DNA of 20,914 nucleotides from positions 1 through 20,914 of the forward strand of contig JBHIEG010000027.1 of the NCBI GenBank assembly GCA_046760505.1. The letters run 5' to 3'. The notes beneath the pieces are model-generated. The model was not told where the DNA came from, ran no database searches, and saw only the letters and a program-made list of their open reading frames with translations. A program made the translations under genes and the position numbers. The DNA is from CAYFZR01 sp046760505 [NCBI: Candidatus Hydrothermarchaeota archaeon] (GTDB taxonomy: Archaea > CAYFZR01). Shown here piece by piece: positions 1 through 5,867 of this stretch (within the stretch, counting starts at the first letter, position 1; each line of letters starts with the position of its first letter).

Positions 1-52
1 ATTCAGGGTCCTGTCTCATAGGAGTTCGAGGGTTCAAATCCCTCCCCCCGCA
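1..52 (+). tRNA. tRNA-Leu (anticodon CAG), 3' part only
   Basis: The window opens inside a class II tRNA. The anticodon loop is bases 2-8 with CAG at 4-6, and the 3' anticodon strand is 9-13. A long variable arm follows (CTC at 15-17 pairs with GAG at 22-24). The T-stem is GAGGG 28-32 with CCCTC 40-44 around the loop TTCAAAT. The acceptor 3' strand is CCCCCGC (45-51), with discriminator A at 52. The long variable arm, CAG anticodon and A discriminator all point to leucine, serving CUG codons. No CCA is encoded. The 5' half and promoter lie outside the window. Confidence 0.93.
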
Positions 53-97
53 CTTCTTAAGTGATTAAAACTGAAAATAATGAGTATTCCATAGAAT

Positions 98-113
98 GGT
101 CCTTGGTAGGACC
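98..113 (+). other. Small hairpin in the leader before the 6-phosphogluconate dehydrogenase gene
   Basis: GGTCC (98-102) and GGACC (109-113) form a perfect five-base-pair stem with a six-base loop, TTGGTA. It lies between a possible TATA element (ATTAAAAC, about 64-71) and the ribosome site of the next gene. No T-run follows it, so it does not look like a terminator. It could be chance. Confidence 0.3.
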
Positions 114-169
114 TGTATGTAGGGATGACTAAAGATACCGAATGTAGAGATTGTACAGGAGGGTTTGAT

Positions 170-1105
170 ATGGAACTGGGCATTATAGGCCTCGGCAGGA
201 TAGGTGGAAATCTTGCTCTTCAATGCACAGAAAAGGGTATCTGGGTAGTTGGGAAGGCGAGAAGCCCAAAGCCTTATCTAGCAGATAAAAGCGTAAAAGT
301 AGTTGAAGAGTACGAAGAGTTCGTTAATTCTTTAAAAAAACCCAGAGTGATATTCCTGTCTCTTCCTGCCGGGAGAACAATAGACAATGTGTTAAAAGAA
401 CTCGTACCTCATTTAGATAAGGGGGATGTCGTCATAGATGGTGGAAATTCTTACTACAAGGATTCTATCAGGAGAGAGGCCGAGCTTTCTAAACTCGGAA
501 TTCATTTCGTCGATTGTGGAACCAGTGGAGGAGTTGAAGGCGCTCGTAATGGCGCTTGCTTCATGGTTGGCGGTAGGTATGAAGGCGTTAAACTCTGCAA
601 ACCTATATTAAAGGCTCTTGCTGTTGAAGGAGGATATCTACATACCGGACCTCCAGGAAGTGGGCATTTCGTAAAGCTAGTACACAACGGTATTGAATTC
701 GGTATGTTCCAAGCAATAGGCGAAGGGGTTGAACTCTTGAAGAGGAGTAACTTTAATCTCAATCTTGAAGAAATATTCAGGAACTGGTCAAACGGCTCTG
801 TAATTAGGGGCTGGTTAATAGAACTGATGGAAAGAGGTTTAAGGGAGATAGATGATCTCGCTGAGATTCCTGATTATGTTGAGGATACCGGAGAGGTAAA
901 CTGGCTTGTTCAAGAAGCTATAGAAAAAGAGATTCCTATCCCGGTTATTACCCATTCAGTTATCGAGCTTTTTAGATCTAGGGAAGGAGAAAACAACTCT
1001 GCTAGGGCAATAGCCATAATGCGCCATGGTTTTGGAGGACACCCATACGGTAGGGATGAATATATAGCTAAAGAGAGAAAGACCAGCAGAATTCATCCTA
1101 TCTAA
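170..1105 (+). CDS. gnd: 6-phosphogluconate dehydrogenase, decarboxylating, short form
   Basis: Predicted to oxidise and decarboxylate 6-phosphogluconate to ribulose 5-phosphate with NAD(P)+, in the cytoplasm. The N-terminus carries the Rossmann glycine motif (GIIGLGRIGGN). Then come the DGGNSYYKD substrate motif, the GTSGGVEGARNGACFMVGG block, and the catalytic stretch KLVHNGIEFG, which holds the lysine and glutamate used for acid-base catalysis. The C-terminus, with HGFGGHPYG, matches the roughly 300-residue form (GndA/YqeC-like) rather than the 470-residue form. I start it at ATG 170 (311 residues): a strong AGGAGGG lies at 157-163 and the glycine motif follows at once. The in-frame ATG at 125 would add a non-conserved 15-residue leader. 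It converges with the aldehyde oxidoreductase gene. This enzyme is patchy in archaea, many of which make pentoses by the ribulose monophosphate route instead. Confidence 0.9.
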   Translation: MELGIIGLGRIGGNLALQCTEKGIWVVGKARSPKPYLADKSVKVVEEYEEFVNSLKKPRVIFLSLPAGRTIDNVLKELVPHLDKGDVVIDGGNSYYKDSIRREAELSKLGIHFVDCGTSGGVEGARNGACFMVGGRYEGVKLCKPILKALAVEGGYLHTGPPGSGHFVKLVHNGIEFGMFQAIGEGVELLKRSNFNLNLEEIFRNWSNGSVIRGWLIELMERGLREIDDLAEIPDYVEDTGEVNWLVQEAIEKEIPIPVITHSVIELFRSREGENNSARAIAIMRHGFGGHPYGRDEYIAKERKTSRIHPI

Positions 1106-1165
1106 CCAATTTCTCAATTTTTATCATGGAATGCTTGCACACATGCTTTTGGTTATATGGGAAAT

Positions 1166-2896
1166 CTACAATCCTACCTTCTCCCTGTAAAGCGTGAGCA
1201 TTTTTTCTATGTCTTCTTTCTTAAGTTTCCCTGTCATGCTTGGAGTTTCAAAGAATCTGGATGGAATTTTTATTTTATCTAAAGTGAATCCTTCTCTCTT
1301 TTTAAATTCCCACTTTGTTTTCCAGTTCTCTTTACCAATGCTCCAGAGATCCTCTTTAGTTTTTTCTATTCCCACAGAATCCAGAGTCTGCAAAACTATT
1401 TCTTCAGTGTATATGTTTCTCGCGAAAAGACATATGATCAATGAATTAACCAGACACCTCCAGTACTCTTCATTTATGATCTGTTCAACTTGCTTTTCCA
1501 AGGGTGTTTGAGCCGAGGCTGCCTTCTGATCTATGCTGTATCCTGCGTTATCAAGATGAGAATGCCTTGCTCCTACGATCTGACCCACTATGCTAGATGC
1601 ACCTGTGTGGTATCCTGAAACCTCCAACCCTCCTAAGGTCATACCGAATTCCTCTCCACCCCAGTGCTCTGATGAGTGATCTATCCCTTTCGCTAGTTCC
1701 TGATAGAAATGATTTTTTTGGAGTATTATATTGTCGATTGCCTTTGAATAACTCTCGGCATTGTCCCATGCAAGGGGGATTCCTAGGGTCTCACTCGCTG
1801 AAATGAGATCTTTCTCGTACATCTCAGTTGCCCAGGCAAGGCATACGCCCGTGCTCATCGCATCCAAGCCGTATCTCTCGCATTTTTCTATGAGCATGAG
1901 CACCTTCGAAGAATCTGTCATCCCCAAGAGAGATCCTAGAGCGTAGATTGGCTCATAATCATATGACATGTGAACAGTAGCATACTCATGCTGAGGAGCA
2001 TACAAAAACCTCATTGAGGCTATATGGATACATCCTACTGGACAAGGAATGCAAGCAGTTTTTCTAGTGAGATGTTTTTCGGCAAAAGTTTCTCCAGATA
2101 TGTGTTGGGCATGCGCAAATTGAGAAGATTTGAAGTTCCTTGTGGGCAATGCTTTAAGGTAGTTGAGGGGAAGAATGTTTGCTGAAGTACCAAGATCGTG
2201 GTATTTCTCCATGATGTCTGTATTAACGGTTATATTCATTACGTTTCTCCAGATTTTATTGAATTTGGTCATGTCTGGCGGTTTGAATTCTTTCTTTCCC
2301 GAGATTACAATACCCTTTAAGTTTTTACTGCCAAAAACAGCGCCAAGACCTAATCTACCGAAGTGTCTGTAGGAGTCCACGATTACGGAAGCATACCTAA
2401 CTCCTTTTTCCCCGGCAGGACCTATTCTAATTATGCTTCTTCTCCCGGCGCCAGGCTCTCTTTCCCTCAGTATACGTCCTACCGCGTAAGTGTCCTTTAT
2501 GCCCCAGAGAAGGGTGGCATCCTTGAATCTTATATCGTCATCGTGTATGGAAAGATAAACAGGCGTTTCAGACCTTCCTTTTATGACAATTGCTTCATGA
2601 CCGCTGAATCTCATCGCGGCTGCTAGTCTACCCCCGGCATATGACTCGCCGTATTCATTTGTAAGGGGAGACTTAAATGTTGCAACCACCTTGGTGCACA
2701 TGGGAAATAGCCCGCTAAGAGGTCCTATTGCCAGCACTATTACGTTTTCAGGGGATAGGGGATCTATGTTCTTGGGGCATTCTTCTAGCAATAGTTTTGC
2801 CGCGGCCCCAACTCCACCGAGATGTATTTCTTCTATGTCTTCTCTTTCCCTTTCCTCGTAATCATGATTCTCGAGATCAATATAAAGAACCTTCAT
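1166..2896 (-). CDS. aor: Aldehyde:ferredoxin oxidoreductase family protein (tungsten or molybdenum bis-pterin enzyme)
   Basis: This 576-residue protein covers all three domains of the AOR family, which oxidises aldehydes (or related substrates) to acids and reduces ferredoxin with a W/Mo bis-pterin and one [4Fe-4S] cluster. The N-terminal domain contains the pterin-binding motif AIGPLSGLFPMCTK (about 56-69) and SYAGGRLAAAMRFSG. The cluster ligands appear to be C282, C285, C289 (CIPCPVGC) and C489. The family's usual Asp five residues before the last Cys is N484 here. The start is ATG 2896: it overlaps the stop of the upstream ferredoxin gene as ATGA, giving translational coupling, and the MKVLYIDL beginning is typical. 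The longer frame from 2974 would only read through the ferredoxin gene. A small polyferredoxin partner is typical of AorA/WOR5-like heteromeric enzymes and of BamB-type enzymes. The substrate cannot be read from the sequence. Confidence 0.88.
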   Translation of the reverse strand: MKVLYIDLENHDYEEREREDIEEIHLGGVGAAAKLLLEECPKNIDPLSPENVIVLAIGPLSGLFPMCTKVVATFKSPLTNEYGESYAGGRLAAAMRFSGHEAIVIKGRSETPVYLSIHDDDIRFKDATLLWGIKDTYAVGRILREREPGAGRRSIIRIGPAGEKGVRYASVIVDSYRHFGRLGLGAVFGSKNLKGIVISGKKEFKPPDMTKFNKIWRNVMNITVNTDIMEKYHDLGTSANILPLNYLKALPTRNFKSSQFAHAQHISGETFAEKHLTRKTACIPCPVGCIHIASMRFLYAPQHEYATVHMSYDYEPIYALGSLLGMTDSSKVLMLIEKCERYGLDAMSTGVCLAWATEMYEKDLISASETLGIPLAWDNAESYSKAIDNIILQKNHFYQELAKGIDHSSEHWGGEEFGMTLGGLEVSGYHTGASSIVGQIVGARHSHLDNAGYSIDQKAASAQTPLEKQVEQIINEEYWRCLVNSLIICLFARNIYTEEIVLQTLDSVGIEKTKEDLWSIGKENWKTKWEFKKREGFTLDKIKIPSRFFETPSMTGKLKKEDIEKMLTLYREKVGL

Positions 2897-3315
2897 GACT
2901 CTATTACCTCTACTTTTTCGAAGGCAATCACATCGTGGGGGCATATTTTTGCACACTGACCGCAGTGAGTGCATATAAGGGGCTTATTCTCATCTGGATC
3001 CCAGAATACTGCTCCTATTATGCATGCTTCAACGCAATCCCTACAACTGGTACATTTTTCTGGAATCAATTTAACCCCAATATTACCTTCTCTTGGAACT
3101 AATGCGCCTGTTGGACATGCCTTAGCACATGGCGCTGGATCAGGACATGCTCTGCATGCAATTACCACAAAATCTCCTTCTAACCCTCCAGCAGTTTTTA
3201 CTTGGATTCTGGTCTTCACCTGAGACATAGTTCTTTGTCTGTATCTAGCGCATGCAAACATGCATAGTTGACAGCCTATGCATCTCTCCAGATTGACTAC
3301 GCGTATCTTTGAGAT
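2893..3315 (-). CDS. Four-cluster polyferredoxin, electron-transfer subunit of the AOR-family enzyme
   Basis: An iron-sulfur protein with 16 cysteines in four motifs: C12/15/18/22, C54/57/63/67, C88/91/94/98 and C115/118/121/125 (numbered from the start used here). It probably carries electrons from the AOR-family subunit to soluble ferredoxin. The first motif (RCIGCQLCMFAC) is in the same open frame but upstream of the first ATG (3261). Starting at that ATG would remove three cysteines of cluster one, so the true start must be earlier. No ATG, GTG or TTG exists in frame before the promoter. A purine-rich GGGGGGAAGG (3321-3330) precedes ATA (3318) and ATC (3315); from ATC the protein reads ISKIRVVNLERC, very like normal ferredoxin N-termini. 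I use 3315 as the best guess (140 residues). A TATA-like AAGTTTATC lies near 3365-3373. A sequencing or assembly error is the alternative. Confidence 0.8.
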   Translation of the reverse strand: MSKIRVVNLERCIGCQLCMFACARYRQRTMSQVKTRIQVKTAGGLEGDFVVIACRACPDPAPCAKACPTGALVPREGNIGVKLIPEKCTSCRDCVEACIIGAVFWDPDENKPLICTHCGQCAKICPHDVIAFEKVEVIES

Positions 3316-3402
3316 TATTTCCTTCCCCCCGATCCGAGTTCTAAATGAGTGATCAGAGATGTTTGATAAACTTTTTGTTACTAATCCTATTTTTATCTGA
3401 CC

Positions 3403-3576
3403 CTATTTATTGTATCTGAGGAAAGCTATATAGGCTACAATGAACATCAATATGAAGCCCACAACCGTTAGATCATGATACGCACGTACCGTATAGGTTG
3501 GACCGTAAATGACTACACCGCTTACAAATAAAGTGACTGTTATTAAAAGTCCAATAAACCTCAACTTGGAATTCAT
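3403..3576 (-). CDS. Small two-helix membrane protein, 57 residues
   Basis: Translation from ATG 3576 gives 57 residues ending in LRYNK and a TAG stop. Two hydrophobic segments (about residues 5-24 and 37-53) are joined by a short loop, GPTYTVRAYHDLTVVG, so it is probably an integral membrane hairpin. The start is supported by a TATA box (AATATATAT on this strand, 3598-3606) centred about 26 bases upstream, which fits a leaderless transcript. It ends just upstream of the polyferredoxin promoter and reads in the same direction. I do not recognise the family, and no function can be assigned. Confidence 0.6.
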   Translation of the reverse strand: MNSKLRFIGLLITVTLFVSGVVIYGPTYTVRAYHDLTVVGFILMFIVAYIAFLRYNK

Positions 3577-3597
3577 GTCTTTAAACCATTCATTCAG

Positions 3598-3606
3598 ATA
3601 TATATT
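3598..3606 (-). promoter_or_regulatory. TATA box of the 57-residue membrane protein gene
   Basis: AATATATAT on the minus strand, centred about 26 bases before ATG 3576. This is the spacing expected for an archaeal TATA box driving a leaderless mRNA. Confidence 0.5.
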
Positions 3607-3817
3607 CTATTCTCGGCATATTTTTAAAAAACGATATTTCTAAATAAAATAATTTTTAGATTTAAATAAAACAATAAAATCTAACTGGTTACAATTGAAC
3701 TAAAAATATATGACGTCCGTCTGACAAAAAGAACGCATATATTAAATTTTTTTTGATTTTTTCTCGCATATAACAATCTTAGGAGAAAATAATAATAAAA
3801 TTATTTTTATATTTAAA

Positions 3818-3866
3818 GGTGAGGGTACCTCGGGCTTCCCATCCCTCTCACTCGGTGCCCTCCCTC
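3818..3866 (+). ncRNA. Candidate structured RNA or regulatory hairpin in a GC-rich island
   Basis: GAGGGTACC (3821-3829) pairs with GGTGCCCTC (3854-3862) over nine base pairs, including one U-G wobble that works only on the plus strand; on the minus strand it becomes a C-A mismatch. The 24-base apical part contains GGGCTTCCC, which can fold further. The flanks are almost pure A/T, and a T-run (3876-3880) follows. TATA-like strings lie upstream (near 3768 and 3806-3817). GC-rich islands of this kind in AT-rich thermophile genomes often mark non-coding RNAs. I do not recognise the family, and the exact ends are unknown. Confidence 0.35.
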
Positions 3867-4108
3867 ATTCTCTGATTTTTGATATATGAAATAAAATTTT
3901 ATCATAGAAAAAACTATTAACGAGTAGTCTCCTGCTCCACATTTTTAGAATAATTTTTCACAGGAAGATTTTCCAGAAAGATTTTTTTTCTAAACGATTG
4001 TTTCACAGGACTTTTTTAGGCATCTGATTTAGTGTCCGACAAAAAATTACCATATATGAACCGATAAAGACTTCTACCAGTTTCATCATAATGTTAAGAG
4101 TGATCTAA

Positions 4109-4858
4109 TTGGGAGGTCATAGATTAAGCGATGAAGACATGAAACTGGTGGAGGAATTTTCGAATTGTTATGATGTAGTGAAAAATCTGCCAAAGTTTCT
4201 TTATGCGCAGTATGAACTCGGAGATTTGGGAGAAGTTACCGAAGAGATAGGAAAAGATCTTAAAAGACATTTATCTGAGAAAATAGACTCTAAAGAAGTT
4301 GAAAAAATAATTTCTGAGTCAATAAAAGAGATAGAAACTAGAAGAAAAGTTTTTGGACTATATGAAGTAGTTCCTTATTTCAGGAGGAAGGAAATTGATT
4401 TTCTGATAAATCTCCACAAAAAAGCGTTAGATGTTTCAATTCTTGTAGTTTTAAATGCGGAAGGCATAATATCTTTACCAAAGGAGAAAGAAGAATCTAT
4501 AAAAAATAAAATTTGGCTAGGAATAGAGTTAAAGATGTATGCCATGCTTGGAGGAATCGAAATACCTGACGCATCTACTTTTTCAAACGAAATAATTGGA
4601 AAGATATCCAAAGAATGCGTAAATATTTTGTACTCACGAATAAAAGAAGACAGAGAAAAGTACCTCAGACATGTTCTGAGTGTGCTCGACTTCAAACAAA
4701 AGGTCGCACTCTATGATTTGGATGAGGATCTATGGCGTTTTTTTGTTGTAATAGAGGCTGTAAGATTACTTGATGTTACGGGGGAGTTTGTACACGATTT
4801 GATTGAACTTTCTGAATTGCTGATGAAATTAGAGGTAATAGAGAAAGAGTTACCATAG
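4109..4858 (+). CDS. Unrecognised helical cytoplasmic protein, 249 residues
   Basis: I do not recognise this family. The sequence is rich in Glu, Lys, Leu and Ile with amphipathic helical spacing throughout, has no signal peptide or clear membrane segment, and contains few cysteines. The middle (about 80-120) has the run YEVVPYFRRKEIDFLINLHK followed by a hydrophobic helix, DVSILVVL. The start is probably TTG 4109: GTGATCTAA precedes it directly, resembling the GGTGA-ATTAA-TTG arrangement of two other genes in this window. The GGAGGT just inside the frame (4112-4117) leaves open an initiation further in, for example at ATG 4139. It stands alone, preceded by a gene-poor region and followed immediately by a palindromic repeat that begins at its stop codon. 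Confidence 0.7.
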   Translation: MGGHRLSDEDMKLVEEFSNCYDVVKNLPKFLYAQYELGDLGEVTEEIGKDLKRHLSEKIDSKEVEKIISESIKEIETRRKVFGLYEVVPYFRRKEIDFLINLHKKALDVSILVVLNAEGIISLPKEKEESIKNKIWLGIELKMYAMLGGIEIPDASTFSNEIIGKISKECVNILYSRIKEDREKYLRHVLSVLDFKQKVALYDLDEDLWRFFVVIEAVRLLDVTGEFVHDLIELSELLMKLEVIEKELP

Positions 4859-4920
4859 AAGGGGGTTTTAAAGTATTTTATACTGAATTTACACTATTTT
4901 ACCCTATCACCCCCTTTCTA
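4856..4920. repeat. Palindrome-bounded repeat, copy 1
   Basis: The unit begins with TAGAAGGGGG (4856-4865), which overlaps the stop codon of the preceding gene. It ends with CCCCCTTTCTA (4910-4920), nearly the inverted complement with one extra T. The interior includes AAAGTATTTTATACTG, itself containing the small palindrome AGTAT/ATACT. Similarity to copy 2 continues to about 4945. No protein is encoded. It resembles a non-autonomous repeat or a large hairpin at a gene's 3' end. Confidence 0.6.
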
Positions 4921-5002
4921 AACCCCCATATAATAAACGGAGACGGTAAAGATAATTTTAGTCCAAAATTATATTATCTATCCTCTACTCCTCTCTAAAC
5001 CC

Positions 5003-5066
5003 TAGAAGGGGGCTTTATATAATTTATACTCAAATTATTCTACCTTACCTTGTCACCCCCTCTCTA
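5003..5066. repeat. Palindrome-bounded repeat, copy 2
   Basis: TAGAAGGGGG (5003-5012) and CCCCCTCTCTA (5056-5066) bound the unit just as in copy 1, with an AT-rich interior (TTTATATAATTTATACT). The downstream part, CACCCCCTTATAAAATAGAGGGTGG split at 5069-5091, also parallels copy 1. The high similarity of the ends and the looser interior suggest that selection or mobility acts on the inverted termini. Confidence 0.6.
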
Positions 5067-5220
5067 CACCCCCTTATAAAATAGAGGGTGGAAATAGGGT
5101 GAATAAAAAGTTTAGAACGGAAAAAGAGTAAAAAAGTAGAAAACAACCCTCTTGTCTCAGTAATAAAATAATTTTTGATAAAATTGCGGATGCAACGAGC
5201 CACGTTGCCAAGATAAAAAA

Positions 5221-5228
5221 TTATATAT
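5221..5228 (+). promoter_or_regulatory. TATA box of mobB
   Basis: TTATATAT, preceded by an A-run, is centred about 25 bases before ATG 5250. This indicates a leaderless transcript. Confidence 0.55.
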
Positions 5229-5249
5229 GATCCCTCAGTTATATGTTCC

Positions 5250-5759
5250 ATGCATAAGAAAAGAACACCGCCAGTTGTTTCTATTGTAGGAAGATCTGGT
5301 TCTGGCAAGACATTTTTAATCGAGAAATTGATTAAAGAATTTAAAAAGAGAGGATATAAAGTAGGAACAATAAAACATCACTTTCACAAAGACTTTGAAA
5401 TAGATATAGAGGGTAAAGACTCGTGGAAACATGCAAAAGCAGGGTCTGATGCTGTAGTCATTTCTTCTCCTAGTAAATTTGCAATGGTGAAAAAGGTGGA
5501 AAAAGAGGCTTCTTTGGATCACATAATAGATAACTTCTTGCTAGATATGGATATTGTATTGACCGAGGGATTTACCAAAGAAAACAAGCCGAGAATTATA
5601 ATTTTAAAAAAGCCAGAGGATCTTGAAATTTTTTCTCTGGGGTTTGAGGTTCTGGCAGTTATAAACGAGAAGGGTTTTAGTGTGCCCTATCCAAGTTTTA
5701 AGTTTGATGAAACCCGTTTACTCGTTAATTTTATGATAGATAGACTCAAAATTGAGTGA
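5250..5759 (+). CDS. mobB: Molybdopterin-guanine dinucleotide biosynthesis protein MobB
   Basis: A P-loop GTPase-type protein of 169 residues. MobB assists attachment of a nucleotide to molybdopterin, or handling of the finished cofactor, in the cytoplasm. The Walker A motif GRSGSGKT is at residues 14-21. The family signatures KKRGYKVGTIKHHFH, the DSWKHAKAGSDAVVI stretch and the DIVLTEGFTKENKPRIII stretch follow in the expected order. The length is normal for single-domain MobB. The start at ATG 5250 is supported by the TATA box about 25 bases upstream. It is monocistronic. The AOR-family gene nearby uses a W/Mo-pterin cofactor, so the two may be connected, although characterised archaeal AORs carry pterin without a nucleotide. 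Confidence 0.9.
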   Translation: MHKKRTPPVVSIVGRSGSGKTFLIEKLIKEFKKRGYKVGTIKHHFHKDFEIDIEGKDSWKHAKAGSDAVVISSPSKFAMVKKVEKEASLDHIIDNFLLDMDIVLTEGFTKENKPRIIILKKPEDLEIFSLGFEVLAVINEKGFSVPYPSFKFDETRLLVNFMIDRLKIE

Positions 5760-5836
5760 AAAATTTCTTCTCTATGTTTATTAAAGAAAAAAATTTTTTG
5801 AGAATAAAAAAGTTATTGGATGGAAGTCTCAAAAGA

Positions 5837-5844
5837 TTTTTATC
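5837..5844 (+). promoter_or_regulatory. TATA box of htpX
   Basis: TTTTTATC is centred about 27 bases before ATG 5868. This spacing argues for the internal ATG as the real, leaderless start rather than the ATG at 5820. Confidence 0.5.
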
Positions 5845-5867
5845 GAAGGTTATATTTTCTTATCAGC

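Larger units (their letters stand above)
3577..4108. other. AT-rich gene-poor intergenic region
   Basis: No convincing coding frame is visible here. The stretch is very AT-rich except for a GC-rich island at 3818-3866, described separately. It also holds a ten-base direct repeat TTTCACAGGA (3956-3965 and 4001-4010) and two related strings, GTCCGTCTGACAAAAA (3715-3730) and GTCCGACAAAAAA (4034-4046). A TATA-like CATATATG at 4051-4058 could drive the next gene. Confidence 0.6.
4859..5249. other. Gene-free region dominated by imperfect tandem repeats
   Basis: About 390 bases with no convincing gene. Two homologous blocks (4856 to about 4945, and 5003 to about 5095) are offset by 147 bases. Between them, about 4955-5002 (ending CTCCTCTCTAAACCC) resembles the second half of a block, suggesting a third, partial unit. 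The remaining 5100-5220 bases are AT-rich spacer leading to the MobB promoter. A minus-strand frame crossing this region is not supported as a gene. Confidence 0.55.

Noticed and set aside
125-169. Longer start for 6-phosphogluconate dehydrogenase at ATG 125
   Set aside because: The added 15 residues are not conserved-looking, and a strong AGGAGGG sits correctly before ATG 170, where the Rossmann motif begins.
502-762. Antisense open frames inside strong genes (this one and many others on both strands)
   Set aside because: They are shadows of clearly coding frames with conserved motifs, and they lack starts, ribosome sites and sensible composition.
2897-2974. Longer N-terminus for the AOR-family protein
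   Set aside because: It would read through the end of the ferredoxin gene in another frame. The ATGA overlap and the typical MKVLYIDL start favour 2896.
3818-3866. SRP RNA or RNase P RNA
   Set aside because: Far too short, and the conserved cores of those RNAs are not visible.
4856-5095. CRISPR array
   Set aside because: Only two to three imperfect, palindrome-bounded units with unequal spacing; no cas genes and no regular short repeats.
5045-5308. Minus-strand open frame of 87 codons across the repeat spacer and the mobB start
   Set aside because: It overlaps the well-supported mobB start and promoter, has no ribosome site, and has no recognisable protein character.
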